DNA of 22,817 nt from an uncultured Clostridia bacterium (lineage in GTDB: Bacteria; Bacillota; Clostridia; TANB77; CAG-508), in NCBI GenBank assembly GCA_934130435.1, contig CAKOYB010000014.1, positions 1 to 22,817 of the forward strand. Direction: 5' to 3'. This document shows positions 8,647 to 16,331 of the stretch, one piece after another. Position numbers and translations under genes: made by a program. The notes below the pieces were generated by a model. It ran no database searches. It saw only the letters and a list, made by a program, of their open reading frames with translations, and had not been told where the DNA came from. Each line of letters begins with the position of its first letter. Position 1 is the first letter of the stretch.

Positions 8647-8853
8647 ATGGAGAACGCAACAAAAGCACTATTAATAGCAGCAGCTATACTAGTAGTAATA
8701 TTATTAATTGCTTTCGGAATGAGAGTATTAAATACAAGTGGTGGAGCAGCTAGTTCAGCACAACAAACAGGAACAAAGATTACAGAGCAAACAAATAAAG
8801 CTGCTCAATCTGCAAATAGCTCAATGTCAGGACTAGATAGTTTTTTAAAATAA
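8647..8853 (+). CDS. Small Flp-like pilin, candidate major subunit
   Basis: 68 residues, the size of Flp pilins. It starts MENATKALLIAAAILVVILL, a hydrophobic helix to about residue 28. The rest is a short polar tail rich in Ser, Ala, Gln, Gly and Thr with no predicted fold beyond a helix. It has no cysteine and no prepilin leader. Its size, simplicity and a strong AAAGGAGG site make it the best candidate for the abundant filament subunit. Two strong hairpins lie just after the stop codon (8859-8913) and could protect a high-copy message. A weak AT-only hairpin (8603-8621) precedes it. Assignment as major pilin is inference. Confidence 0.66.
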   Translation: MENATKALLIAAAILVVILLIAFGMRVLNTSGGAASSAQQTGTKITEQTNKAAQSANSSMSGLDSFLK

Positions 8854-8858
8854 AGCAA

Positions 8859-8913
8859 AGCTTATGTATGCAAATACATAAGCTAAAGTATATCTAAAAA
8901 GTGTATTTTAGCT
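8859..8913 (+). other. Two overlapping RNA hairpins after the small pilin gene
   Basis: Hairpin A pairs 8859-8869 with 8874-8884 (11 perfect pairs) around a GCAA loop, a stable GNRA tetraloop. Hairpin B pairs 8881-8893 with 8901-8913 (13 pairs, three of them G-U) around a seven-base loop. They share AGCT at 8881-8884, so the full stems exclude each other. Neither is followed by a U-run, so these are more likely message-stabilising or processing structures than a terminator. Confidence 0.6.
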
Positions 8914-8949
8914 TGTGTATTTATAATATTAATTATGGAGGAAAAGCAA

Positions 8950-9309
8950 ATGGAAAATGCAACAAAAGCATTATTAATTGCAGGAAGTGTACTAATAGCA
9001 ATTTTATTAATAGCATTAGGCATGAGAGTATTTAATTCAGGAGCAAGTGCATCTAAAGAATCACAATCTACAATGCAATCAACAGCAGCCTTAACATTTA
9101 ATAGCCAATTTACCTCATTTTCTGGAACTCAACGACCAAATAAGATTTCAAGTTTAGTTCAAAAGGTAATAGCCTCAAATGCAACTAATTCAAAAAAAGT
9201 TACAATAAATAAAGGTGATGCAACATCATATCAAATACCAACTGAACAATCAATAATAACTTTGGATTATGGCAGCGATGGATATATATATAATATAAAT
9301 ATAAAGTAA
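8950..9309 (+). CDS. Pilin-like protein, MENATKAL type, with soluble module
   Basis: 119 residues. An upstream in-frame ATG at 8935 is part of the ribosome site (ATGGAGG), so I take 8950, where MENATKALLIAGSVLIAIL starts exactly as in the paralogues. A hydrophobic helix to about residue 28 is followed by a Ser-rich linker, then LTFNSQFTSFSG and SLVQKVIASN, the same FN..F..G plus short-helix plan as the other modules. The end is a beta strand pair (IITLDYGSDGYIYNINI). The first 28 residues are nearly identical to those encoded at 8647, suggesting that a simple filament subunit and a decorated version share one assembly signal. Confidence 0.66.
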   Translation: MENATKALLIAGSVLIAILLIALGMRVFNSGASASKESQSTMQSTAALTFNSQFTSFSGTQRPNKISSLVQKVIASNATNSKKVTINKGDATSYQIPTEQSIITLDYGSDGYIYNINIK

Positions 9310-9355
9310 AAATTGAAATTTAAAGTAGGAGTTTAAACGGAGAGGAGTGTTTTCT

Positions 9356-10141
9356 ATGGAAAATGCTGCACAAGCAATAAGAATGGCTGCAGCTGTTTTA
9401 GTTTTTATACTTGCTTTAACAGTATTTTTTACTACATTTACCTCGGCAAAGAACTCATCTGATGCAGTGCTTAAAATGCAAGACAAACAAGCATATCTAG
9501 AAAGTAGTGATGTAGAAAATTATTTATATAAATCTAAAAGTGGAATGGAAAGTGACACAGCTAATTATACTTATGAAGGTAACAGAATAGTAGGAATAGA
9601 TTCAGTAATCTCAACGATTTATAGATACGACAAAGAAAAAATTGGAGTAACTATAATGAAAAAAGACAGAACTGTAATTGCAAGATATGATAGTTCAACA
9701 GAAAGTTTGATGAACAATTGGAATAATATACCTGAATCATATGTTGATGATAAGGGAACTACTAGATATCCTAAACAAGAGTTTATTGATAATTTAAATT
9801 GCAACCTTAAATGTAGAATAAATAGGAGCGATTTTACTCCAAATATTATTGAAACTGATCTTACAAATTTATATACAATGGAGAATGGCACAATTTGTGC
9901 ACCTTGGTTTGGAAACAGTTCTAATATATTAGATAGGATAAAAGCAGATATTACAAAAGATACAATAAATATAAGCAATTATGGATATAAAGGAAAAGGC
10001 ATTAAAGATTATGATAAATTTATTGAAATAACAAAAGAAATAGATAATAGCCAATATTATAAGGATGGAAAGAGCAATACAAATCTTTTAAAACAATATG
10101 AAATGCCAACTGTAGAAGTTATATATATTATTATAGAATAA
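9356..10141 (+). CDS. Pilin-like protein, MENAAQAI type, large soluble domain
   Basis: 261 residues from the ATG at 9356; GTG at 9347 is less likely because AGGAG then lies too close to it. The start MENAAQAIRMAAAVLVFIL keeps the family pattern with a helix to about residue 28. It is followed by a 230-residue extracellular-type domain. This holds YTYEGNRIVGIDSVISTIY, a segment that looks like a conserved core, then a basic DRTVIARYDS strand and a Cys pair region (CNLKCRINRSD). The gene follows the previous one by 46 bases. It may be a minor, tip-type or adhesive subunit; that is inference from size and position only. Confidence 0.64.
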   Translation: MENAAQAIRMAAAVLVFILALTVFFTTFTSAKNSSDAVLKMQDKQAYLESSDVENYLYKSKSGMESDTANYTYEGNRIVGIDSVISTIYRYDKEKIGVTIMKKDRTVIARYDSSTESLMNNWNNIPESYVDDKGTTRYPKQEFIDNLNCNLKCRINRSDFTPNIIETDLTNLYTMENGTICAPWFGNSSNILDRIKADITKDTINISNYGYKGKGIKDYDKFIEITKEIDNSQYYKDGKSNTNLLKQYEMPTVEVIYIIIE

Positions 10142-10152
10142 AGGAGGAAAAT

Positions 10153-10677
10153 ATGCGAAGTAATAGTGGAGAAGTATTAACAACTGTTGTTATTATTGGG
10201 TTAGCGGCTATTTTATTATTTATTTTTCCAATGCAAGCTATGTCAGATAAAAATGATACTACAGCACAACTTGCTGTTCAATCTTTGGTAACTACATATG
10301 TAAATAAGATTGCTTCATCAGGAATTATGACATTGAGTGATCTAGAAATATTAGAAAACGAATTAGAAGCAACAGGAAATAGTTATGATATTGAGATAGA
10401 ACTTAGAATTGCAGATAAAAACCCTGGTAAAAAAAAGGATAACCAAAAGATGGGGGACACAACATACTATTCATTATATACAAAACAAGTACATGAAAAG
10501 CTTAAAACTGGAACAATAAAACTTAAACAGGGTGATTATATTATAGTAAAAGTAAAAAACACTAATACTACTATGTCTCAAATGTTTAAAAATCTATTAT
10601 ATGGATTAACAGGAAATGAATCTTATGTTATATATGTTCAATATTCATCAGCTATTGGAGCAACTGAAAATATTTAA
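10153..10677 (+). CDS. TadE/pseudopilin-like membrane protein
   Basis: 174 residues from an ATG with AAAGGAGG and good spacing, 11 bases after the preceding gene. The N-terminus MRSNSGEVLTTVVIIGLAA has a Glu at position 7 ahead of a hydrophobic helix (about 9-30), the usual plan of a minor pseudopilin. A short QLAVQSLVTTYVNKIASSG helix and ATGNSYDIEIELRIAD strand follow, then a Lys-rich hydrophilic insert and a beta-rich end. No Gly-Phe type prepilin cleavage site is visible. Context places it with TadE/TadF-like minor proteins of the machine. Exact role unknown. Confidence 0.6.
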   Translation: MRSNSGEVLTTVVIIGLAAILLFIFPMQAMSDKNDTTAQLAVQSLVTTYVNKIASSGIMTLSDLEILENELEATGNSYDIEIELRIADKNPGKKKDNQKMGDTTYYSLYTKQVHEKLKTGTIKLKQGDYIIVKVKNTNTTMSQMFKNLLYGLTGNESYVIYVQYSSAIGATENI

Positions 10678-10686
10678 TAAGAAGAC

Positions 10687-10718
10687 AAGGTGAACTATTT
10701 TCATAGTTCACCTTTATT
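10687..10718 (+). terminator. Hairpin with weak U-run, possible attenuator before the last pilus gene
   Basis: A perfect 12-pair stem (10687-10698 with 10103-offset arm 10703-10714) closes a four-base TTTC loop. It is followed by only TATT, so read-through is likely. Sited between the 174-residue and 527-residue genes, it would lower expression of the last gene relative to the subunits before it. Confidence 0.55.
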
Positions 10719-10741
10719 GAAATTAGTATAGGAGGTAACAT

Positions 10742-12325
10742 ATGAAATTGCAAAATATGACTATAATATTTTTAATTATAGTTATACCTTTAATGGTAGT
10801 CTTATCTGTGTATTTTGCAGGAGAAGTAAAAACGATTAGACTACAAATACAGTATAATGAAGCATTAAAAAGTGCAACTTCAGATGCAATAAAAGCGTTT
10901 GAAGACAATTCAATGAATAATGAATTGTCTTCAAACGCAGAACCTAAAAGAGAAAACATAAAAGCATCTATTAATATGTTTATAAAAAGTCTAGCAGCAT
11001 CTAATGGACTTGCTGCATACAATGAAAACGATATTAATGATTTTATCCCTGCAATGGTATTTGGATTGTATGATGGCTTTTATATGTATACACCTACTAT
11101 AAATGAAAAAAATAAATATGAAAATATGCTTAAAAATTATGTGTATTATTCAGAAAAAGTTGGAAAAGACATAATAATAAGATATTCATTAGATAATTAT
11201 GTGGCAGTTTCAGGAACTTTTGACGGCGAGTATATTACAAAGGCAGGATACTTAAGCAGTTCAGATCATGATATAACTGAAGGAGAAACGTTGCAGGAAT
11301 ATATTATATATGAACATTCAAAAGATGAAATTACAGGAGATGGAATAAAGGAAAAAACAATTTATGAATACTACCTAATACCTTGCATATATAAATATAA
11401 TAATAAAACAAAGATATATAAATATGTGGGAAATGGCCTAAAAAAATTGCGTATCTCTGAAAGCGAAATTAAATGGGTGGATTCTAATGATAATATAATA
11501 AGTAGAGAAAAATGGTATACATATTCTAATTACAAAATACTTGAAACCACTAGTCCTACAGATGAAAAGGATTATAGTGCACAAAAATATTTTGATGAGG
11601 CTACAAAATTCACAGAATGGTGGAATAATAATATAGGTAAAGATGGGGATTTAAATATAAAACCAGAAAACGACCCTGAAGATACTAATTCTGCATTTTC
11701 AAAACATAAGAATAGCATAATAAAGAATACAATACAATCAAATTTAAATACTGCAATAAGTGCTTATACTAATAGACAAACTATATCTAATAGTAAACCT
11801 AAAATGCCTATATTATCAGATGATGATTGGAAAAAAGTATATTCAAATGTTTCTATAATTACTTTTTTACAAGGAATAGATATAGGATTTACACAATATA
11901 ATAACTATTGTGTACAAAATTCAACATTCCATACAGAATACCCAAATCCAAATTCATTAAACTTTATAAAGGGAAAAAATAATTACGACGAAACAGGCAT
12001 ATACCATGACATACGACATGTCGATGAAAATCTTACAGGCTATAAAGCTAATGAGTTTATGGGAATAAGAATAATAACACAAGATGGAGAAGTAGAAGGA
12101 ACCAATCATTGGGTATATTACAGTAAGCATTATACGTTATCATGTTATGAATGCGTAAATGATGCATATGTAATAGAAAAAAGTATATATGCCTATATAA
12201 AAAAAAATGAAGAAAAAAATGAAAATTCTGAAGCTACGAAAGCATACTGGACAGCTTTAGCAAGAGAAAGATACAACACTTCAAAATCTACAGATAATTT
12301 TAATGCAAATATAAAAAGTAAATAA
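10742..12325 (+). CDS. Large membrane-anchored protein of the pilus locus, function unknown
   Basis: 527 residues with an AGGAGG site. One N-terminal helix (about 5-25, MTIIFLIIVIPLMVVLSVYF) is followed by an amphipathic helix region (RLQIQYNEALKSATSDAI) of the kind seen after the anchor of TadE/TadG proteins. A large extracellular-type domain follows. It holds FIPAMVFGLYDGFYMYTP near residue 105 and a Tyr-rich middle (IYEYYLIPCIYKYN). A second segment, FLQGIDIGFTQYNNYC, lies near residue 380. I do not recognise the family. By position and topology it takes the place of TadG. A hairpin before it suggests lower expression. It ends 50 bases before spoIVB. Confidence 0.58.
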   Translation: MKLQNMTIIFLIIVIPLMVVLSVYFAGEVKTIRLQIQYNEALKSATSDAIKAFEDNSMNNELSSNAEPKRENIKASINMFIKSLAASNGLAAYNENDINDFIPAMVFGLYDGFYMYTPTINEKNKYENMLKNYVYYSEKVGKDIIIRYSLDNYVAVSGTFDGEYITKAGYLSSSDHDITEGETLQEYIIYEHSKDEITGDGIKEKTIYEYYLIPCIYKYNNKTKIYKYVGNGLKKLRISESEIKWVDSNDNIISREKWYTYSNYKILETTSPTDEKDYSAQKYFDEATKFTEWWNNNIGKDGDLNIKPENDPEDTNSAFSKHKNSIIKNTIQSNLNTAISAYTNRQTISNSKPKMPILSDDDWKKVYSNVSIITFLQGIDIGFTQYNNYCVQNSTFHTEYPNPNSLNFIKGKNNYDETGIYHDIRHVDENLTGYKANEFMGIRIITQDGEVEGTNHWVYYSKHYTLSCYECVNDAYVIEKSIYAYIKKNEEKNENSEATKAYWTALARERYNTSKSTDNFNANIKSK

Positions 12326-12341
12326 GAATAACAATGTATAT

Positions 12342-12379
12342 ATATGGATATCCTAATATGGAAAGAGGGATATCCATGT
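12342..12379 (+). promoter_or_regulatory. Hairpin over the spoIVB start codon
   Basis: Bases 12344-12353 pair perfectly with 12368-12377, extendable by a U-G and an A-U pair to 12 pairs. The loop is 14 bases and contains GGAAAGAG of the ribosome site. The right arm holds GG of the site and the first bases of the ATG at 12376. A T-rich run follows at 12378-12384. It may act as a terminator for the pilus locus, a translational block on spoIVB, or both. Confidence 0.5.
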
Positions 12380-13605
12380 TTTTATTTATTAAAAAAAATA
12401 TAAAAAAATTACAAGTTATAGTTTTACTTTCAATTCTTCTTGCGTATGTAACTAACATTAGTACAATTCCAGAAAACATCATTATATTAAAAAATGAAAA
12501 TATAAGAATAAGAACTGTAGCTGGTTTAAAAATAACAGAATCAATACCAGTATCAACTAATATGGCTGAAATGGCACAAAGAAAAACAGAAACAAAAGAA
12601 TATAATGTAAGCTTATTAGGAATAAACTTAAAAAAAATTAAAGCAAATGTGATAAATCAAACTAAGGTAATACCTCTTGGAAATATAATTGGTCTAAAAT
12701 TGTACACACAAGGAGTGTTGGTGGTTGGAAAAAACCAAATAGAAGGAGAAGATAATAAGATATATAAACCGTACGAGAGTAGCGGAATAGATGAAGGCGA
12801 TTCAATAATAAAAATAAATAACGAGAGCATATCAAATACAGAAGAATTGCTAAGATGTGTGAGTAAATATAAAGGAAAAGAGATGCAAATAACCTTTATA
12901 AAAAATGGAGAAGAAAAAATTGGAAGCATAAAACCAGTAAAAGTTTCTAATAATTTGTATAAATTAGGACTATGGGTAAGAGACTCAGCAGCAGGAGTTG
13001 GAACTGCAACTTTTTATGAAAAAAATTCAAACACATGTGCAACATTGGGACATAGTATACAAGATATAGATACAGGAAAAATTGTAGAAATATCAACGGG
13101 AGAGATTGTTACAAGCAAAATAGAAAAGGTTGAAAAAGGAGAAAAGGATAATCCAGGTAGAATAGAAGGGAACATAGAAAATTCCGCTATAGTTGGAAAA
13201 ATATATAGCAATACCGAATTTGGAATATATGGAAGCGTTACTAATAGCAGTGCTTTAAAAATAAATGAGCAAAAAGAGATGGAGATTGCAACAAGAAACG
13301 AAATAAAAACAGGTAAAGCAAGTATATTATGCACTGTAGAAAATAATAAAGTAAATGAGTATGAAGTACAAATACAAAAAATCTTTAGAGCAAACAATTC
13401 GAATAACAAAAGTATGATAGTAAAAATAACCGATAAAAAATTACTAAATAAAACCGGAGGAATTATACAAGGAATGAGTGGTAGTCCAATAATTCAAAAC
13501 GGAAAATTTGTTGGAGCACTTACACATGTATTAGTATCAGATCCAACTGTAGGATATGGTGTGTTTGGAGATATAATGCTAAACCAAATAAAAAAAATAA
13601 ACTAA
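12376..13605 (+). CDS. spoIVB: SpoIVB peptidase (family S55)
   Basis: 409 residues. SpoIVB is secreted from the forespore and cuts SpoIVFA, which releases processing of pro-sigma-K in the mother cell. A signal anchor (about 8-28) is followed by a PDZ-like domain (about 100-195, with GIDEGDSIIKINNESI). The S55 protease domain starts near LGLWVRDSAAGVGTATFY. Catalytic residues fit His226 (TLGHSI), Asp353 (ITDKKLL) and Ser368 (GMSGSP). All three sit ten residues before the B. subtilis His236, Asp363 and Ser378. Starts at 12334 and 12358 are possible, but only 12376 has GGAAAGAGGG at usual spacing and begins MFLFIKKN. The context is not a known sporulation operon (in B. subtilis it sits by spo0A). 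A hairpin covers the start. Confidence 0.93.
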   Translation: MFLFIKKNIKKLQVIVLLSILLAYVTNISTIPENIIILKNENIRIRTVAGLKITESIPVSTNMAEMAQRKTETKEYNVSLLGINLKKIKANVINQTKVIPLGNIIGLKLYTQGVLVVGKNQIEGEDNKIYKPYESSGIDEGDSIIKINNESISNTEELLRCVSKYKGKEMQITFIKNGEEKIGSIKPVKVSNNLYKLGLWVRDSAAGVGTATFYEKNSNTCATLGHSIQDIDTGKIVEISTGEIVTSKIEKVEKGEKDNPGRIEGNIENSAIVGKIYSNTEFGIYGSVTNSSALKINEQKEMEIATRNEIKTGKASILCTVENNKVNEYEVQIQKIFRANNSNNKSMIVKITDKKLLNKTGGIIQGMSGSPIIQNGKFVGALTHVLVSDPTVGYGVFGDIMLNQIKKIN

Positions 13606-13668
13606 TATAACAATAATGTTTCTAATATATTACATTTATTTTATAAATAACAAAAAAGACAAAAATTG

Positions 13669-13697
13669 TTGTAAAAAAAGGAAAAATATGTTATAAT
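13669..13697 (+). promoter_or_regulatory. Extended -10 promoter for the 853-residue gene
   Basis: TTGTAA (13669-13674), a 17-base spacer, then TATAAT (13692-13697) with an upstream TG pair (13689-13690) forming an extended -10. The start codon follows at 13731 with AGGAGG. The 63 bases between spoIVB and this site contain only a weak AT-rich inverted repeat. Confidence 0.6.
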
Positions 13698-13730
13698 AAA
13701 ATAGTATAAAAATTGTAGGAGGTTTATCGT

Positions 13731-16292
13731 ATGAACGAAAAACTAGAAGAACTAAATGAAAACATTAAAAGATGGCAAGAAGAATTAGATACAGTATGGA
13801 AGGACAAAAATACAGATGCAGCAGAAGTTGAAAGAAGAAATTTACGTAATCTTATAAATAATGCAAAAAGAGAGATTGAACAAATTAATGGTAATGAAAT
13901 TGAAGAAAATTTACCAGACCCTGATGAATTCTTAAAAAGAATCAAAGAATTAAATGAAAAAATGCAAAACTTTGAAAAAAAAGACGGATATGGAAATATT
14001 GAAAAATTCAAAGTTCTAAGTGAAGTGGAAATAAAAAGATTAAAGCTATCTAAAGAAAGACTAGAAGATGAACAAAAAATATACGAAAGTCAAAAAAATA
14101 GTTCATATAAAGATATATACCAAGAAATAACAAAGAGAATTAAAAAAATAGATGAAGAACTTGAGATAATGGAAGAATATAAAAAGATTTATGATGACAG
14201 AGATAAAGCAACAAGAACATTAACTCAAGGTAGAATTAACACAGAAAACGAAATAAAAGAAATAGAAAAGCAAATAAAACTTAAGAAAAGAGAAATTGAA
14301 GATATAGAATTTGGAACTAAAGAAGCATTAGATGAAAATGGAAATCCAAAAATTCTTAGACTTTATGATGACTTAGATAAGTTAGAAAAAGAACTAAAAG
14401 ATAAAGAAGCATTAAAAGACGAATTTCAAAAATACATAGAGGAAGTAAGAGGTTATGGAGAACCAACTACTGAATATACTGATCAACAAGTATCTGAATA
14501 TTCAAAGTTTTTCCATGGACAAGGAGATATAGTAGAAAATAATAGAGATGATAGAAGAGCAAATGATGAATATTTTGGATTTGAGGGAAGAGGTTCAAGA
14601 ACAGGAACAAATCCAAAACCAGATCCAGATCCAGGAAGAGACCCAGATCCAACACCAACACCAACACCAACACCAACACCAACGCCAACGCCAACACCAA
14701 CGCCAACACCAACGCCAACACCAACACCAGATCCAGAAAAGAAGGATAATCTTCCAATAGCAACATATCATGAAATTATAAGTAAAATACATACAAAACA
14801 TGTTGGAACAATGGAATATAACTTATATAAATTTGCACAATCACCATTCTTTAGTCAAGGAAAAGATGCAGATCTTTCACAAAAATTGTTAGCATTTTTA
14901 CCAAGTTTAGCTCAAGTTCCGTTTAAACTTGGAGCAAAGGCAATTAGCGGTGCTTTTAGAACTAAAGGAAAGATCAAAGAAATGGAGAATAATGTAAATA
15001 GACTATCACCAGATGAATTTCGCGTTCTAACTATGTCACCAGAAGAAGCAAATGCACATAGAAAAAATAAGATAAAATATGATTCTGACAGATATCTTGA
15101 TTCTACAGAAATGAAGAATGGAAAAGTTAATAGTGCAATATTAGACTTGATTTCTGCGAGAATGCAAACAGAAGAAGGAAATATAATTGAGTCTTTAAAC
15201 AATGCACAAGAAAGATTCGAACAAAAAATAGATCAATTATCTGCAGAAATAAGCAATGAAACAGATGAAATAAGAAAAAATGAATTAATAGAAGAACAAA
15301 GTAAACTTATAGATGGAAGAAACGAAATCAGACGAAAAGCTCAAGAAAGAGCAGATAGAGTTAATGCATTCATGACAGGAGCAGAGCACAAAACAGGAAA
15401 GTATAGAGACATTAGAGGTTGGTTTCTAGCAAAAAGAAATCCAAACAATATTGAAGATGAACAAAAAAGAGCAAAGCTATCAAGAATAGCAGCAGATGCA
15501 CATGAAGGTGGAAACGAACTACTAAGCAATACAGCTCAAAGAGCAATTGATGAAAGTTATGAAAAAGGAGAAAAATTTTCATTAAATGGTAGAATATCAA
15601 GAGGAACCTCTGAAAGTGGAAAAGTTAAAATATTTAACATGCAAGAAGAAAATAGAGGTAAACTTCTTTTAGCTAATATAGCAATTGCAACTACTGTTGC
15701 AAGAGCATTTACAGATATAATGAATATGAGAGAAGCAAGGACAGTTAATGAAGCAAATGCAAATCTAGAAACTGAAGTAAGTAGAACAGAAGGGATTGGA
15801 GAACAAGTTAAAGCAGCTGGAACTCAAGATGCAGCGAAAACTTTGGCAAGTGCAAGTAGACATAGAGAAGCTTGGGATATGGACAATGGAGGACCGGGCA
15901 GTGATGCAATTGCACATGCTGAGGAAGCAGCTATAACTAAGGGCGGAATAACAGCAAATGAGGGATTGCAATATTACACACAACAAAGAAACCTTATATC
16001 ATTAGATATGTTAAAAAATGGAAAGATGGATTATACAGCAGTAGTTAATATGATGAAACAAATAGGAGACGGAAAAGCATTTAGAGAATTAGTTAATGCA
16101 CTTAAAGAACCTGTAAAAGTTACATTACAAGGACAAAGCGTTAAATATGGTATAGAACCACTTTCATACATCACAGCTGCAGCTGTTGCACTAAAATATA
16201 GAAACAATGCAAGAAAGAATAAATCAAGAGAAATAACTAATGATGCAAATAACATTACAAGAGATGATGATACAGAACAAGACAGAGACTAA
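13731..16292 (+). CDS. Large coiled-coil protein with (Pro-Thr) linker, function unknown
   Basis: 853 residues, no signal peptide and no clear membrane helix, so probably cytosolic. Residues 1 to about 245 are a highly charged coiled coil rich in Glu, Lys and Ile, beginning MNEKLEELNENIKRWQEEL. Residues 295-340 form an extended linker, including PDPDPGRDPDP and thirteen Pro-Thr pairs (307-332). After it comes a mostly helical region with three moderately hydrophobic helices: LLAFLPSLAQVPFKLG (386-401), KLLLANIAIATTVARAF (644-660) and IEPLSYITAAAVALKY (808-823). A second coiled coil lies near residues 480-545. I do not recognise the family. It has its own promoter and lies between spoIVB and the SRP cluster, neither of which suggests a role. 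Pro-Thr linkers are typical of wall-spanning proteins, which conflicts with the missing signal. It could be a scaffold or an unconventionally exported protein. Confidence 0.75.
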   Translation: MNEKLEELNENIKRWQEELDTVWKDKNTDAAEVERRNLRNLINNAKREIEQINGNEIEENLPDPDEFLKRIKELNEKMQNFEKKDGYGNIEKFKVLSEVEIKRLKLSKERLEDEQKIYESQKNSSYKDIYQEITKRIKKIDEELEIMEEYKKIYDDRDKATRTLTQGRINTENEIKEIEKQIKLKKREIEDIEFGTKEALDENGNPKILRLYDDLDKLEKELKDKEALKDEFQKYIEEVRGYGEPTTEYTDQQVSEYSKFFHGQGDIVENNRDDRRANDEYFGFEGRGSRTGTNPKPDPDPGRDPDPTPTPTPTPTPTPTPTPTPTPTPTPTPDPEKKDNLPIATYHEIISKIHTKHVGTMEYNLYKFAQSPFFSQGKDADLSQKLLAFLPSLAQVPFKLGAKAISGAFRTKGKIKEMENNVNRLSPDEFRVLTMSPEEANAHRKNKIKYDSDRYLDSTEMKNGKVNSAILDLISARMQTEEGNIIESLNNAQERFEQKIDQLSAEISNETDEIRKNELIEEQSKLIDGRNEIRRKAQERADRVNAFMTGAEHKTGKYRDIRGWFLAKRNPNNIEDEQKRAKLSRIAADAHEGGNELLSNTAQRAIDESYEKGEKFSLNGRISRGTSESGKVKIFNMQEENRGKLLLANIAIATTVARAFTDIMNMREARTVNEANANLETEVSRTEGIGEQVKAAGTQDAAKTLASASRHREAWDMDNGGPGSDAIAHAEEAAITKGGITANEGLQYYTQQRNLISLDMLKNGKMDYTAVVNMMKQIGDGKAFRELVNALKEPVKVTLQGQSVKYGIEPLSYITAAAVALKYRNNARKNKSREITNDANNITRDDDTEQDRD
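14649..14726 (+). repeat. Hexanucleotide repeat CCAAC(A/G), 13 units, in frame
   Basis: Thirteen tandem six-base units, nine CCAACA and four CCAACG, with no interruption. They encode Pro-Thr pairs at residues 307-332 of the host protein. The CCAACG variants are at units 6, 7, 9 and 11. Unit gain or loss changes the linker by two residues per step without shifting the frame. Confidence 0.95.
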
Positions 16293-16331
16293 ATTTTAAT
16301 AAACAAGAAATATACAAAGGAGATAGTTAAT

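Noticed and set aside
8935..8949. Pilin-like start at 8935 giving MEEKQ before MENAT
   Set aside because: This ATG lies in the ribosome site ATGGAGG; the paralogues all begin at MENAT.
12334..12375. spoIVB start at 12334 or 12358
   Set aside because: No good ribosome site for either; 12376 has GGAAAGAGGG. Not fully excluded, because the hairpin could favour another start.
14467..14801. Open frames on both strands across the Pro-Thr repeat
   Set aside because: They are frame shadows of the hexamer repeat (Leu-Val, Cys-Trp or Gln-His repeats) with no ribosome sites.
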